A stretch of 64,000 bases of DNA from JAICKM01 sp050998805 (lineage in GTDB: Bacteria > Chloroflexota > Chloroflexia > QHBQ01 > JAICKM01). Both the position numbers and the translations under genes were made by a program. The DNA lies in contig JBPCPV010000016.1 in NCBI GenBank assembly GCA_050998805.1, positions 1 to 64,000 of the forward strand, written 5' to 3'. Shown piece after piece: positions 41,847 through 49,925 of this stretch. Each line of letters opens with the position of its first letter. Positions within the stretch are counted from its first letter, which is position 1. A model generated the notes under the pieces. The model did not search any database and had not been told where the DNA came from. It was given only the letters and a program-made list of their open reading frames with translations.

Positions 41847-42818
41847 ATGAGTTCGGCGAAACCGCGCGACAGAAGGTGTTTGACGTGTCGCTTTTACGAG
41901 CCTTCCCCACTCTGGCGCAAGGGGTGGTGCCGCAACCCACTGCTGTATGATGCACAGACTAATCACCTGGTAGAGGCCGAGTCGCTCTCGTGCAGCCGGA
42001 CGTTCATTGACTACTGGGAGGCGCGGGATTCGGTGCGGGCGAAGCCGGGAGACGCCCCTGCCGCAGCCCGGCCGGTGGGCCGAGCGCCAGCGACCCCGCT
42101 GACGCCGACCGGGCCGGGCGGGGCACCGCTGCGAAGCAACACTGTGACGGTGGCCGAGGTGCAGGCGGCGAAGCAACCGCAGGCACGCGACCGCCCTCAC
42201 CAGCTCTCTATCGTGAAACCGGAGCCTGTGGAGGTGCCGGTTGTCGCGCCGATGGACACGGTTCCCCTTGCTACAGTTATGGGACCGGAACCGGCTGTCG
42301 AGGCGGCGGACCCGACTGTGCCGGCGATGGTGCCGATAGCGGGCCAGGAGGGCGTTCCCGGAGCCTCCGGCGGAGGGAGCCGCATCCGGGTGCTGATCGG
42401 GGGTATACTGCTGGTCGCGCTGGTGGCTGCGGGGGTGTTTTACCTCAAATACAAGCCGGTCCAGCCGCCGACAGCCGTGGCGACCCTGCCGACGGCCACC
42501 AGGTTTGCCTTTGTGCCGACCGCGACCGCGCCCCCACGCCCGACCGCTGCCCCAACCGCCGTGCCGGTTGCCGCTCCGCTTGTGATGGCCCTCGGCGCGC
42601 ATGTGCAGGCGACGGGGCTGAACGGCGGGTCGCTGAACGTCAGACAGAACCCGGGCCTGAAAACGCGGGTCGTAGGCCAACTGGCGAACGGGGTGACGGC
42701 GCAGTTGCAGGCGGGGCCGCAAACCGTAGACGGAGTGACCTGGTGGCAGATCAGCGGTTGGGACAAAGTCGGCACTCTCGGCTGGGCGTCGGCGAAGTTC
42801 CTGAATCCGGTTAGATAA
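41847..42818 (+). CDS. SH3-domain protein with N-terminal cysteine cluster and one membrane helix
   Basis: The 323-residue protein begins with a four-cysteine cluster (RRCLTCRFYE, GWCRNPLLYD, SCSRTFIDYWE) likely to bind zinc in the cytoplasm. A ~130-residue low-complexity linker follows, then a transmembrane helix (VLIGGILLVALVAAGVFYL, ~residues 180-198), a Pro/Thr spacer and an extracellular SH3-like domain (SLNVRQNPGLKTRVVG, WWQISGW). This could couple wall sensing to the cytoplasm, but that is speculation. GAAGGGAG precedes the ATG at 41847. Confidence 0.75.
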   Translation: MSSAKPRDRRCLTCRFYEPSPLWRKGWCRNPLLYDAQTNHLVEAESLSCSRTFIDYWEARDSVRAKPGDAPAAARPVGRAPATPLTPTGPGGAPLRSNTVTVAEVQAAKQPQARDRPHQLSIVKPEPVEVPVVAPMDTVPLATVMGPEPAVEAADPTVPAMVPIAGQEGVPGASGGGSRIRVLIGGILLVALVAAGVFYLKYKPVQPPTAVATLPTATRFAFVPTATAPPRPTAAPTAVPVAAPLVMALGAHVQATGLNGGSLNVRQNPGLKTRVVGQLANGVTAQLQAGPQTVDGVTWWQISGWDKVGTLGWASAKFLNPVR

Positions 42819-42829
42819 AGGAGGATGTG

Positions 42830-43531
42830 ATGGCGGTTCTGCACAAGGAGGGTATCGATCTCGAAAACGACGGCAAAAGGCTAACCGGCGTGCTGGTGCG
42901 CCCGGACACGGATACGCCGCTACCGGGGGTGGTGCAGATCCAGGAGTGGTGGGGGATCGAGCCTCATGCGATTGATATGGCGCAGAGGCTGGCGGCGGAG
43001 GGCTTCGTGGTGCTGCTGCCCGACCTCTACCACGGCAAGGTCGTCACCGAGCCAGACGAGGCGGCGAAGGCGGTTATGATGCTGCGCTCGAACTTCGAGA
43101 AGGCGCTGGACGAGATCCAGGCGGCGATCAACACTCTAAAGGTCCGCCCCGATGTGGACCCGAAGCGGGTTGGCGTGATCGGCTTCTGTGTCGGCGGCAC
43201 GCTCGCCTGGACGACAGCGCTGCGCTCGCCGGACGTGGCGGCGGTCGTGCCGTTCTACCCCGGCGGCTTCGACCCGACCCCTGAGCAGATAGCCGGACAG
43301 AAAGCGCCTGTGCTCGCCTTCTTCGGCGGCAAGGACCAGAGCATATCGCACGAGCAGGTACACAAGATCGAGAAGATGCTGAAGGACGCCGGCAAGCCGG
43401 CTGAGGTGATCGTCTATCCGGAGGCGGGGCACGCCTTTATGAACCCGGCGCATGGCGCGTACAAAGAGGCGGCTGCGAAAGACGCCTGGCCGCGAGCGGT
43501 GGAGTTCTTGAAGTCGCAGGTTAAGGCGTAG
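42830..43531 (+). CDS. Dienelactone hydrolase family protein
   Basis: The 233-residue alpha/beta hydrolase has the dienelactone hydrolase triad. The nucleophilic cysteine is in IGFCVGGTLAW, the aspartate in FFGGKDQSI and the histidine in PEAGHAFMN, with QEWWGIEPHAI as the N-terminal oxyanion-region block. It would hydrolyse a small ester or lactone; the true substrate is unknown. AAAGGAGG lies five to eight bases before adjacent GTG and ATG codons; I use the ATG. It follows the SH3 gene by 11 bases and probably shares its transcript. Confidence 0.9.
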   Translation: MAVLHKEGIDLENDGKRLTGVLVRPDTDTPLPGVVQIQEWWGIEPHAIDMAQRLAAEGFVVLLPDLYHGKVVTEPDEAAKAVMMLRSNFEKALDEIQAAINTLKVRPDVDPKRVGVIGFCVGGTLAWTTALRSPDVAAVVPFYPGGFDPTPEQIAGQKAPVLAFFGGKDQSISHEQVHKIEKMLKDAGKPAEVIVYPEAGHAFMNPAHGAYKEAAAKDAWPRAVEFLKSQVKA

Positions 43532-43555
43532 GCTACGCTGCTCTTGGCGTCGGCG

Positions 43556-44296
43556 TTACGTGCGCGTCGTCGTCTGGCGCACGGTAACAGACCCTAACGG
43601 GTTAGGGCGCGCCCCTAAGAAGCCTCCGAGGAGAGCTGCCGCCGCCGCAAGTCCCAGCGCCAAAAGCGTGCTCCAAGCGGTGTTGCCGGCGGTAGTGGTC
43701 GCGTTCTTCACATCTTGGGGTGTAGCCGCTGTCAGCACCGCCTGCGCGGTAGCCTGCGCTCCCTGAGCCGCCTGTTGCCCGTTGGCCTGCGCCGTAGCCT
43801 GCACGCTGGTGTTGCCCGCCACCTGACCGGCGACCGGCCCAGCTATACCAGCTGCCGTGCCGACGGTAGCTCCGACAAGCGAACCGATGCCGCTACCGAG
43901 CAGGTAGACGAGCAGGGTGACGGCCACGAACCAGACCATAGCGCCGTTGAGGATGCCGTTGCTGGGGCCGGTAGCCGCTGCCGTGCGCGCTGCGATCCAC
44001 CCTCCGACGAAGAAGGCCAGCAACGCGCTGATGCCACCCCAGATACTTGCACCCAGCCCGAAGTTAGCCAGATTGTCGCCGGGATTAAACTGGCTCAGAC
44101 CGACCGCTACTCCGAGCACGGTGAGGGTCACTAACGTTGCGAGGGCAGCGAACAGCCCTGCGATGACTGGTCCCCAACGCACCAGATCCAGTGGTCGCGT
44201 GGATACGGGTTCCACTGCGCGGGCGACGGTTGTGCTGGTTGTGCTTACATTATCAGCGAGCGGTGTAGAGTTGACGATGCGATTCGGTTCTTGCAA
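43556..44296 (-). CDS. Polytopic membrane protein of unknown function
   Basis: The 246-residue protein has about four hydrophobic stretches: GPVIAGLFAALATLVTLTVLG, a SIWGGISALLAFFVGGWIAA region, VWFVAVTLLVYLLGSG and a C-terminal LLALGLAAAAALLGG. An Ala/Gln-rich segment lies before the last helix. Similar proteins occur in several phyla without a known role. The TTG start at 44296 lies inside the remnant of a toxin gene and has a poor ribosome site. The real N terminus is therefore uncertain; a GTG at 44215 just before the first helix is an alternative. Confidence 0.65.
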   Translation of the reverse strand: MQEPNRIVNSTPLADNVSTTSTTVARAVEPVSTRPLDLVRWGPVIAGLFAALATLVTLTVLGVAVGLSQFNPGDNLANFGLGASIWGGISALLAFFVGGWIAARTAAATGPSNGILNGAMVWFVAVTLLVYLLGSGIGSLVGATVGTAAGIAGPVAGQVAGNTSVQATAQANGQQAAQGAQATAQAVLTAATPQDVKNATTTAGNTAWSTLLALGLAAAAALLGGFLGARPNPLGSVTVRQTTTRT

Positions 44297-44530
44297 AGTT
44301 CTCGTCGAGCGCGAGGCGAAGCACGGCTAGACCGCCTGACGGGCCAGGAGGCGCTCGCGGAGTTCGTCCGGGGGCCAACGCGCCTCGACCTCAGCGCGCA
44401 GGGCATCGGCCTGCCGGTGCCGCTCTGCCAGATAGGCATCTACTTCATCCTGGTGGCGCAGATAGTACCAAAGTGTTGCATAGACATCCGGCAGATCGAG
44501 CGTAGGGAAGCGGGCGGGAGTGTTGCCTAC
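44289..44530 (-). pseudogene. Remnant of a DUF433 antitoxin / DUF5615 toxin pair
   Basis: Directly after the ABC permease stop an open frame encodes only the C-terminal half of a DUF433 antitoxin (FPTLDLPDVYATLWYYL... to RERLLARQAV, stop 44327-44329). The helix-turn-helix half is missing. Two bases later a GTG (44324) begins LRLALDENFAR, the diagnostic N terminus of a DUF5615 PIN-like toxin. It loses similarity after about 11 codons and hits a stop. DUF433-DUF5615 is a known toxin-antitoxin pairing. Both partners are truncated, so the module is dead. The DUF433 frame could still be translated from a GTG at 44560 inside the permease gene. Confidence 0.7.
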
Positions 44531-46056
44531 CCTCGCCGGAACTCGCGGCTGAAGCGCCACATGCTGAAGGCCGCGAAGAGTATGCCGAGGGCGAGGAGCA
44601 TCCCCGGATAGAAGAGGTCGGGGTTGCGGCCACGGAGCATGATGTCCTGGAGGCTGATGATGCCGTGGGTGACGGGCAGGGCGTAGGATAGGATCTGCAC
44701 CGGCACGACAAAGCTCTGTAGGTTCAGGAAGAAGCCGCCGAAGAAGACCGAGGTGAGCAGGGTGAGCATGGCGAGCTGCACGGCTTGGCTTTCGGTGCCG
44801 GAGAGCATGGAGACGCCGAAGCCGAGGCCGAGCGAGGCGAAGATCAGGCCGAGCAGCGAGATCGCCAGCCAGAGGGGGTCGCCGAGCATGGGGACGCGGA
44901 GGACGGTGACGGCGAGGGCGACCAAGGCGGCGGCGAGCACGGCCAGGAAAATCGTGAAGCCGAGGTATTTGCCGGTGAGGATTTCGCCGGGAGTGATGGG
45001 GGAGACGCGGAAGAGTTCGACTGAACCGAGTATGCGCTCGCGGACCATCGAGAGAGCGCCGAGGGTGACGGCGATGTGCTGGAGCAGCAGGGCTATCACG
45101 CCGGGCGTGTAGAAGTTGATGAAGCTGGTGGAACCGGCCAGGTTTTCGGCCTTGCCGTAGAATGGCGCAGCGAGTACATAGGGGTTCATCTGTTGGAACT
45201 GGGCTGTGAGGGACTGGAGGTCGCCGACATCGTGGCGGACGGCCTCGGTGCGGGTGTGGACGGCGGTCGGGTCGGGTGCGGGTTTTGCGAGTTCCTGCTG
45301 GAGGCTCAAGACATCGCTGTTGAGGTTCTGCACCGAACTCCGGGTTTGAGCCAGGTTTTCGCGCTGCTGCTTCGCCACCTGGTCTGTGGCGGGTGCCGGC
45401 TCGGTCTCGAGGAGTTGGGCGAGTAGCCCGGCGGTGAGCGCGACGACGCTCGAGTTGCCGCCGACATCTGCGGCCTGCCCCTGAGCGTGCGGCACGTTGC
45501 CCTGTGCAATATCGGTGTCTATCTGTCCGAGCGCCGTGTCTATACGGCCGAGCGCGTCCTTGACGCTGCCTGCGCCGGATTGGCTCTGCTTGAATGCGGC
45601 GGCGATGGTCTCTTTGTTCAGCTCATTGGTGTAGTTGACGGTGCCGAGGACGATCTGGCTCTCTTTGACGGGGTCCACCTCATTGTAGAAGACGGGCACG
45701 GTGGCCTGGGCACCTGCGCCGATCTGCTGGGCGGCATCGGCGGGGACGTCGATCACCACATCGGCCTGGCCGTTTCGGAGGCTGTTCTTGGCTTTCGCCA
45801 GGTCGGGAGTTATGTCCACTACGTCAACGCCCCTGCTGAACTGGGCGCTGATCGTGGCCTTGTCGGCGTCGAGGGCCTGCGGAATGACGAGGATGGCGCG
45901 GAGCCTTCCGCCTGGGCCCAGGTAGCCCGCGCCGAAGATCAGCAAGATCAGGAACGGGCCGAGGAGCAACGAGAGGAGGAGGCGCGGCTGGCGCACCACC
46001 TCGCGGACTTCTTTGGCGACGAAACCGCCGATCCGAATCAGGCGAGTGAAAAGCAT
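44527..46056 (-). CDS. ABC-2 type transporter permease
   Basis: The 509-residue permease has an N-terminal helix (LLLSLLLGPFLILLIFGAGYLG), a ~270-residue extracytoplasmic domain with coiled-coil-like stretches (SSVQNLNSDVLSLQQEL), and five or six C-terminal helices with MVRERILGSVELFRVSPITPGEILTGKYLG, the typical ABC-2 signature. With the ATPase encoded just upstream it would form an exporter for a lipid, polymer or drug. The start is 18 bases after the ATPase stop. Confidence 0.88.
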   Translation of the reverse strand: MLFTRLIRIGGFVAKEVREVVRQPRLLLSLLLGPFLILLIFGAGYLGPGGRLRAILVIPQALDADKATISAQFSRGVDVVDITPDLAKAKNSLRNGQADVVIDVPADAAQQIGAGAQATVPVFYNEVDPVKESQIVLGTVNYTNELNKETIAAAFKQSQSGAGSVKDALGRIDTALGQIDTDIAQGNVPHAQGQAADVGGNSSVVALTAGLLAQLLETEPAPATDQVAKQQRENLAQTRSSVQNLNSDVLSLQQELAKPAPDPTAVHTRTEAVRHDVGDLQSLTAQFQQMNPYVLAAPFYGKAENLAGSTSFINFYTPGVIALLLQHIAVTLGALSMVRERILGSVELFRVSPITPGEILTGKYLGFTIFLAVLAAALVALAVTVLRVPMLGDPLWLAISLLGLIFASLGLGFGVSMLSGTESQAVQLAMLTLLTSVFFGGFFLNLQSFVVPVQILSYALPVTHGIISLQDIMLRGRNPDLFYPGMLLALGILFAAFSMWRFSREFRRG

Positions 46057-46074
46057 GGACGTTCCCCAGGTAGG

Positions 46075-47178
46075 CTAATCGTAATCTTCGGCGCTGGCAG
46101 CGCCTCCCATTAGCTGGATGAATACATCGTCGAACGTGGGTCGGTACTCTTGCAGGCTCGTGACTGCGACGCCTGCCGCCTGCAAGGTCTGCATCATCAG
46201 CGGAGTGGCCTCCGCGCCATTGTGTACATGTACGCGCACGGTGGTCGGGTAGTTCAGCCACTCGTAGCGGGGTTTGCCGCCCTCGGTGAGGACGTAGGGC
46301 TGGGTGAGGAGGGCCTTGATCGCATCGGGCGACAGGTTGGGGGCCTGGAGGTCCACGGCATCACCCTTCATCGCCATGCGGCGGAGTTCGAGGGGCGTCG
46401 CCACGGCGATCAGGCGGCCTTTTCGGATCACGCCTACGCGGTCGCAGTACTCGGCTTCGCTGACATACTGGGTGGTCACGAAGATCGTGCGCCCCTCGTC
46501 GCGCAGGCGGCGGAACTCATCCCAGAACTTGCCTCGCAGCACGGGGTCGATCCCGGCGGTCGGCTCGTCCACGAAGAGCAGGCGAGGGTTGTGGACAAGG
46601 GCACCGGCAAGCTCGAGGCGGCGCTGCATCCCGCCGGAGGTGTTGGAGGTGAGGCGATTACGGGCCTCCCAGAGTTCGACGAAGTTGAGCAGGTTGCGTA
46701 TCGGTTTGCGGCGCTTGAACGGGCCGAGGCCGTGGACCGACGCGAGGAAGTTGATGTTTTCGAGGACGGTGAGGTTCGGGTAGAGGACGAACTGCTGAGG
46801 CATGTAGCCGAAGCCCTCGTGGAGGTGGCGGGTCGGCTTGGCGGGGTCTGCACCCAGCAGGCGCACGGTGCCGGAGGTCGGCTTATAGATGCCGTTGAGC
46901 AGGCGCATCGTCGTGGTCTTGCCGCTGCCGCTAGGGCCGATGAAGCCGAATATCTCGCCCTCGTAGACCTCGAAGTTCAGATCCTCGACGCCCTGCACAT
47001 CGCCGAAGTTCTTGGTGACGTGCTCAACCTGGATGACCGGGCGGCGGGCGGTATGGACGAGTTTTGAGTTGTGGGGGGTAAGGGCCTCCGAGACGGCGGC
47101 GGTACGGGAGCCAGGTCCAGGGGCGGAGACGGGTTCTACAGCTTGCGGCGGATTCGGTTGTGGGGGCTGTTGCGCCAT
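46075..47178 (-). CDS. ABC transporter ATP-binding protein
   Basis: The 367-residue ATPase has Walker A GPSGSGKTTTM, Q-loop YMPQQF, signature TSGGMQRRLELA and Walker B LLFVDEPTAGIDP, with a C-terminal ~100-residue extension like those of drug/polysaccharide exporters. A Pro/Gln-rich N-terminal extension of ~45 residues precedes the domain. The ATG has TAAGGAGG upstream. It forms an operon with the ABC-2 permease that follows. Confidence 0.93.
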   Translation of the reverse strand: MAQQPPQPNPPQAVEPVSAPGPGSRTAAVSEALTPHNSKLVHTARRPVIQVEHVTKNFGDVQGVEDLNFEVYEGEIFGFIGPSGSGKTTTMRLLNGIYKPTSGTVRLLGADPAKPTRHLHEGFGYMPQQFVLYPNLTVLENINFLASVHGLGPFKRRKPIRNLLNFVELWEARNRLTSNTSGGMQRRLELAGALVHNPRLLFVDEPTAGIDPVLRGKFWDEFRRLRDEGRTIFVTTQYVSEAEYCDRVGVIRKGRLIAVATPLELRRMAMKGDAVDLQAPNLSPDAIKALLTQPYVLTEGGKPRYEWLNYPTTVRVHVHNGAEATPLMMQTLQAAGVAVTSLQEYRPTFDDVFIQLMGGAASAEDYD

Positions 47179-47204
47179 CGTCCAACCTCCTTAGGACTTT
47201 CACT

Positions 47205-47288
47205 TGTGGGCCGAGATTCTTCGCTGCGCTCAGAATGACAATGCTTTGTGGGCCGAGATTCTTCGCTGTGCTCAGAATGACAGTGTTA
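47205..47288. repeat. Two direct 42-bp repeats
   Basis: The word TGTGGGCCGAGATTCTTCGC continuing TGCGCTCAGAATGACA occurs twice (from 47205 and from 47247) with a 42-bp period and one or two differences. It lies upstream of the ABC ATPase start. Similar words are common as dispersed repeats in environmental genomes. Confidence 0.8.
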
Positions 47289-47304
47289 GGAGCGACTAGC
47301 GCGC

Positions 47305-47958
47305 TTATGTGGACGGCACGAAAGGCTCGGCTTCGGGTTCGCCTTCGTCGGTGTAGGGTTCGGCCTGCTGCATGAGTTCGTCCAGGGTGCAACTGAGTTC
47401 GATGCTTTGTGAGCCAGCGTCGGCGATCAGGTTGAGCGGGATCAGTAGGCGGACAAACTCGTCATTGTCGGCGCGGCCGACGAGGCCGGAGAGGCAGGAG
47501 CCGTCGCCGCTTTCCTGTGTCAGCACCTCGTCAACGGTGCCGAAGCGGCCGTCGGTGCAGAGGATCTCGGTGCCCTGGCTCCATTCGACGCTGCCTGCGG
47601 GGGCGTTGGACTCCTCGAAGACGGGCATCATCGAATAGCGGACCCCCATAGGAAAGAGGCTGTCTCCGGGCGCGTAATTTTCGGGCGGGGTCCAACCGTC
47701 CGGCGGGTCCATGAACTCCGAGACCTCGTAATCGGGGAGGGCGGCGAAGGCGTCGCGGTCGGCGGTGAAGGTTATGACGCCGCCCGGCCCAGACTCAAAC
47801 ATGATGACCGGCACGAGGACTGTGCGGGCCACCAGATCGGGGGTGCCGAGGACAATATCCTGGACCTCAGACGTTTGGGGGTCGAAGACGACCTTTTGGA
47901 TCATGCCGACCTGCTCCCCGTCGGGGTAGCGAACCGGGGTGCCGATGTCGAGTCTCAT
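47305..47958 (-). CDS. PRC-barrel-like domain protein
   Basis: The 217-residue acidic soluble protein starts with a beta-barrel segment typical of PRC-barrel domains (IGTPVRYPDGEQVGMIQKVVFDPQT, here in part). A second similar unit lies around EILCTDGRFGTVDEVL. The C terminus is glutamate-rich. PRC-barrels mediate protein or RNA contacts (RimM, photosynthetic reaction centre H subunit); the role here is unknown. The ATG follows GGAGGAGAATAG inside the previous gene's end and is adjacent to its stop. Confidence 0.7.
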   Translation of the reverse strand: MRLDIGTPVRYPDGEQVGMIQKVVFDPQTSEVQDIVLGTPDLVARTVLVPVIMFESGPGGVITFTADRDAFAALPDYEVSEFMDPPDGWTPPENYAPGDSLFPMGVRYSMMPVFEESNAPAGSVEWSQGTEILCTDGRFGTVDEVLTQESGDGSCLSGLVGRADNDEFVRLLIPLNLIADAGSQSIELSCTLDELMQQAEPYTDEGEPEAEPFVPST

Positions 47959-49176
47959 CTATTCTCCTCCTAGTTCGAGGCCGAGAGCCATGTAGCCGGC
48001 GAAGGCTTCGACCATGAGAGCGACCGAGATCCGCTCCTCGACGGTGTGTATCACGTCTTCCCAGCCGGGCGAGAAGCCGATACAGGGCGTTCCGGCCTCA
48101 ACGAAGTGGCCGCCGTCTGTGGCGAAGCGCCAGAGGCCGACAGGCACCTGCCTGCCGAGCGCGGCGGTCAACGCACGGACCGCGCCCAGGACCAGCGGGT
48201 GATCCTCGGGGATGCCGAAGGACGGGCTGATTGCGCCGATCTCGCGGGTGACGCCGGTGTACGAAGTCAGCACGCGCGGCTCAGGTTCGACACGGACGGT
48301 CACACCGTCTATGAGAGCGGCGTCGGCGAGGGCGCTGACCTTCGCCAGGATCTCCGCGAGGGTTTCGGCGGGCACATTACGCCAGTCGAGGTGCTGGGTC
48401 ACTTCGGCGGGCGTGACGTTGCTGCTGGTCTGATCGGTATATAGCAAGGTTGGAGCCACCGTTGAGAGGCCGAGGCCGGGGTTAGCGGGGTCGCCGACCA
48501 TCAGCAGGCGCGAGAGACCTTCGAGGAAGCCGGCGAGGGCATAGAGCGGGTTCGCGCCTTGTTCGGGGACGCTGGCGTGGACCGAGCGCCCCGCGAAGGT
48601 GACGCGAAGCTCGGCGCGCCCACGATGGCCGTGGGTGATGGTGTTGGCGGTCGGCTCGCCGAGGATGCAGTAGTCGGTCTGCACGATCTTGACGAGTTCC
48701 TGCGCTCCGAGGCCGCCGACCTCTTCCTGCACGACGCCAGAGACGTAGCAATCGTTGGGCAGGGGGACGCCGAGGCGCTTGAGGGCGGCGACGGCGTGGA
48801 CCTGGCAGGCGAGCGGGCCTTTGAGGTCGCTCGCGCCGCGGCCCCAGATCGCGCCGTCGGCGAGGGTGGCGGCATAGGGTGGGTAGGGCCAGCGGGCATG
48901 GTCGCCCACGTCCACATGGTCAATGTGGGTGTTGAACATGATCCGGCTGGGTTTCCGCTCACCTGCGGGCGCAGTTGCGCGCACCAGGCCGATGACGTTG
49001 CCGGCGGCGTCGCGCCAGATCTCATCGTAGCCGAGGCGCTGCATCTCGGCCTCGAGGATGGCGGCAACCGCGCCCTCTTCCCCGGATAGGCTGGGCGTGG
49101 CGATCAGCCTGCGCGCAAAGTCCACCATGTCGTCGCGCCCGGCGGCGGCGAGTGCGCGGAGTGCTTGTGGGTCCAT
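47959..49176 (-). CDS. M20-family metallopeptidase/deacylase
   Basis: The 405-residue protein belongs to the M20/ArgE/DapE family (YgeY-like). Metal and catalytic motifs are FNTHIDHVDVGD, GRGASDLKGPL, VQEEVGGLG with the general-base glutamate pair, LGEPTANTITHGHRG, and a late histidine in CIGFSPGWEDVIHTV. The dimerisation lid (RVTFAGRSVHAS-like) is present. It would hydrolyse an amide in an N-acyl amino acid or dipeptide in the cytosol. GGAGGAG precedes the ATG, and a heptanucleotide array lies just upstream of that in the predicted leader. Confidence 0.88.
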   Translation of the reverse strand: MDPQALRALAAAGRDDMVDFARRLIATPSLSGEEGAVAAILEAEMQRLGYDEIWRDAAGNVIGLVRATAPAGERKPSRIMFNTHIDHVDVGDHARWPYPPYAATLADGAIWGRGASDLKGPLACQVHAVAALKRLGVPLPNDCYVSGVVQEEVGGLGAQELVKIVQTDYCILGEPTANTITHGHRGRAELRVTFAGRSVHASVPEQGANPLYALAGFLEGLSRLLMVGDPANPGLGLSTVAPTLLYTDQTSSNVTPAEVTQHLDWRNVPAETLAEILAKVSALADAALIDGVTVRVEPEPRVLTSYTGVTREIGAISPSFGIPEDHPLVLGAVRALTAALGRQVPVGLWRFATDGGHFVEAGTPCIGFSPGWEDVIHTVEERISVALMVEAFAGYMALGLELGGE

Positions 49177-49197
49177 CGTGGTGTCGGCTCCTCCCTC

Positions 49198-49235
49198 AGT
49201 GGTCAGTACGAGTGGCTAGTTGTTAGTGGTTAGTG
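49198..49235. repeat. Heptanucleotide array, AGTGGTT-type, in the M20 leader
   Basis: AGTGGTC, a six-base AGTACG, then AGTGGCT, AGTTGTT, AGTGGTT and a partial AGTG. On the coding (minus) strand the array reads CACTAAC-type words and ends a few bases before the GGAGGAG ribosome site, as in murI. Confidence 0.75.
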
Positions 49236-49251
49236 CGTGTTTCTCGTCTCT

Positions 49252-49280
49252 AGGGTACACGGTTTCTCTCGGCGAGTCAA
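49252..49280 (-). promoter_or_regulatory. Predicted promoter of the M20 peptidase operon
   Basis: Minus-strand TTGACT (49275-49280), a 17-base spacer and TACCCT (49252-49257). The -10 match is weak, but spacing and -35 are good, and the heptamer array then falls in the leader. Confidence 0.45.
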
Positions 49281-49544
49281 CGTGGGCAAATGGTGGTGAA
49301 GCCTGAAGTGCGCGGGAGGATTACCAGCGATTATCAGAACCCCCCGGCAGCTTTGAGGGGTCGCGTCAGGCATGGGGGTGGGCGGCTTTCTGATAATTCG
49401 TGCCTGGCAGGTTATACTGAAGCATCTTTTCCGAATAGGCAGTATGATCTGGGGGCGCATCGGTCTTTCGACGGATTTTTGGCGTTTTGAACTCCGAACT
49501 GCGAGTGCATGGCGATCAGCTCCTTTTTTCGTGCGTAAATCTCG

Positions 49545-49652
49545 CGCTATTTTTACCCTCTCACTTTATATATCCATTTCGAGGGGCATTTACTGCCAAG
49601 TTTGGGGGCAAAACGGCCCTGCTGGAGCGAAGATACTCCGAAAGACCTAGAC
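49545..49652 (-). repeat. MITE-like dispersed repeat, copy B
   Basis: On the minus strand this matches 10354-10462 over about 108 bases without net gaps, including the CGGAGTATCTT end (near 49630-49643). The right-hand terminal repeat is degenerate in this copy (AAAAATCCGTCG near 49478-49489). Confidence 0.65.
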
Positions 49653-49659
49653 GAGCGAC

Positions 49660-49687
49660 GAGTTTTGAGTTTTGAGTTATGAATTAC
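49660..49687. repeat. Heptanucleotide array, GAGTTTT-type (4 units)
   Basis: GAGTTTT twice, GAGTTAT and GAATTAC in phase, directly after the MITE-like copy. Confidence 0.75.
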
Positions 49688-49745
49688 GGAGGCTGGCGGG
49701 ACTGCGGCGGGACGGTTGGGGAGATGGGTGGGTGGGCGGCGCGGC

Positions 49746-49775
49746 TTGACAAGCGGCCTATCCGACGGCTAGAAT
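49746..49775 (+). promoter_or_regulatory. Promoter of the giant kinase gene
   Basis: Consensus TTGACA (49746-49751), an 18-base spacer and TAGAAT (49770-49775). The predicted leader of about 145 bases carries two heptanucleotide arrays and one R2 repeat. Confidence 0.65.
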
Positions 49776-49795
49776 GAACCAGACGGCCCCCGACG

Positions 49796-49858
49796 GAGTT
49801 TTGAGTTTTGAGTTTTGAATTACGGCGGCTGGCGACTGACGGCTGATCGCTGACGGCT
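49796..49858. repeat. Heptanucleotide array with two words in one phase (9 units)
   Basis: GAGTTTT three times, GAATTAC, GGCGGCT, GGCGACT, GACGGCT, GATCGCT and GACGGCT run for 63 bases without breaking the 7-bp register. Confidence 0.8.
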
Positions 49859-49861
49859 AGC

Positions 49862-49893
49862 ACATCGAGCGCAGAGCGACTCTCCCACAGATG
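49862..49893 (+). repeat. Dispersed 32-bp repeat (family R2)
   Basis: ACATCGAGCGCAGAGCGACT continuing CTCCCACAGATG; related copies at 31494-31526 (inverted) and 31575-31606. Confidence 0.65.
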
Positions 49894-49896
49894 TCG

Positions 49897-49917
49897 GCTA
49901 CGCACTACGCACTACGC
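49897..49917. repeat. Heptanucleotide array, ACTACGC-type (3 units)
   Basis: Three units end eight bases before the ATG at 49926, leaving no room for a Shine-Dalgarno sequence. Confidence 0.8.
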
Positions 49918-49925
49918 ATACCGAT

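Larger units (their letters stand above)
49281..49925. other. Gene-free repeat-rich region
   Basis: No convincing gene is present over about 640 bases. From left to right it holds a 10-bp inverted repeat ATTATCAGAA/TTCTGATAAT (49332-49341 and 49389-49398), the second MITE-like copy, three heptanucleotide arrays, the promoter of the giant kinase gene and one R2 repeat copy. Confidence 0.7.

Noticed and set aside
46150..47067. Long plus-strand frame opposite the ABC ATPase gene.
   Set aside because: Walker and signature motifs are on the minus strand; the plus frame has no recognisable domain.
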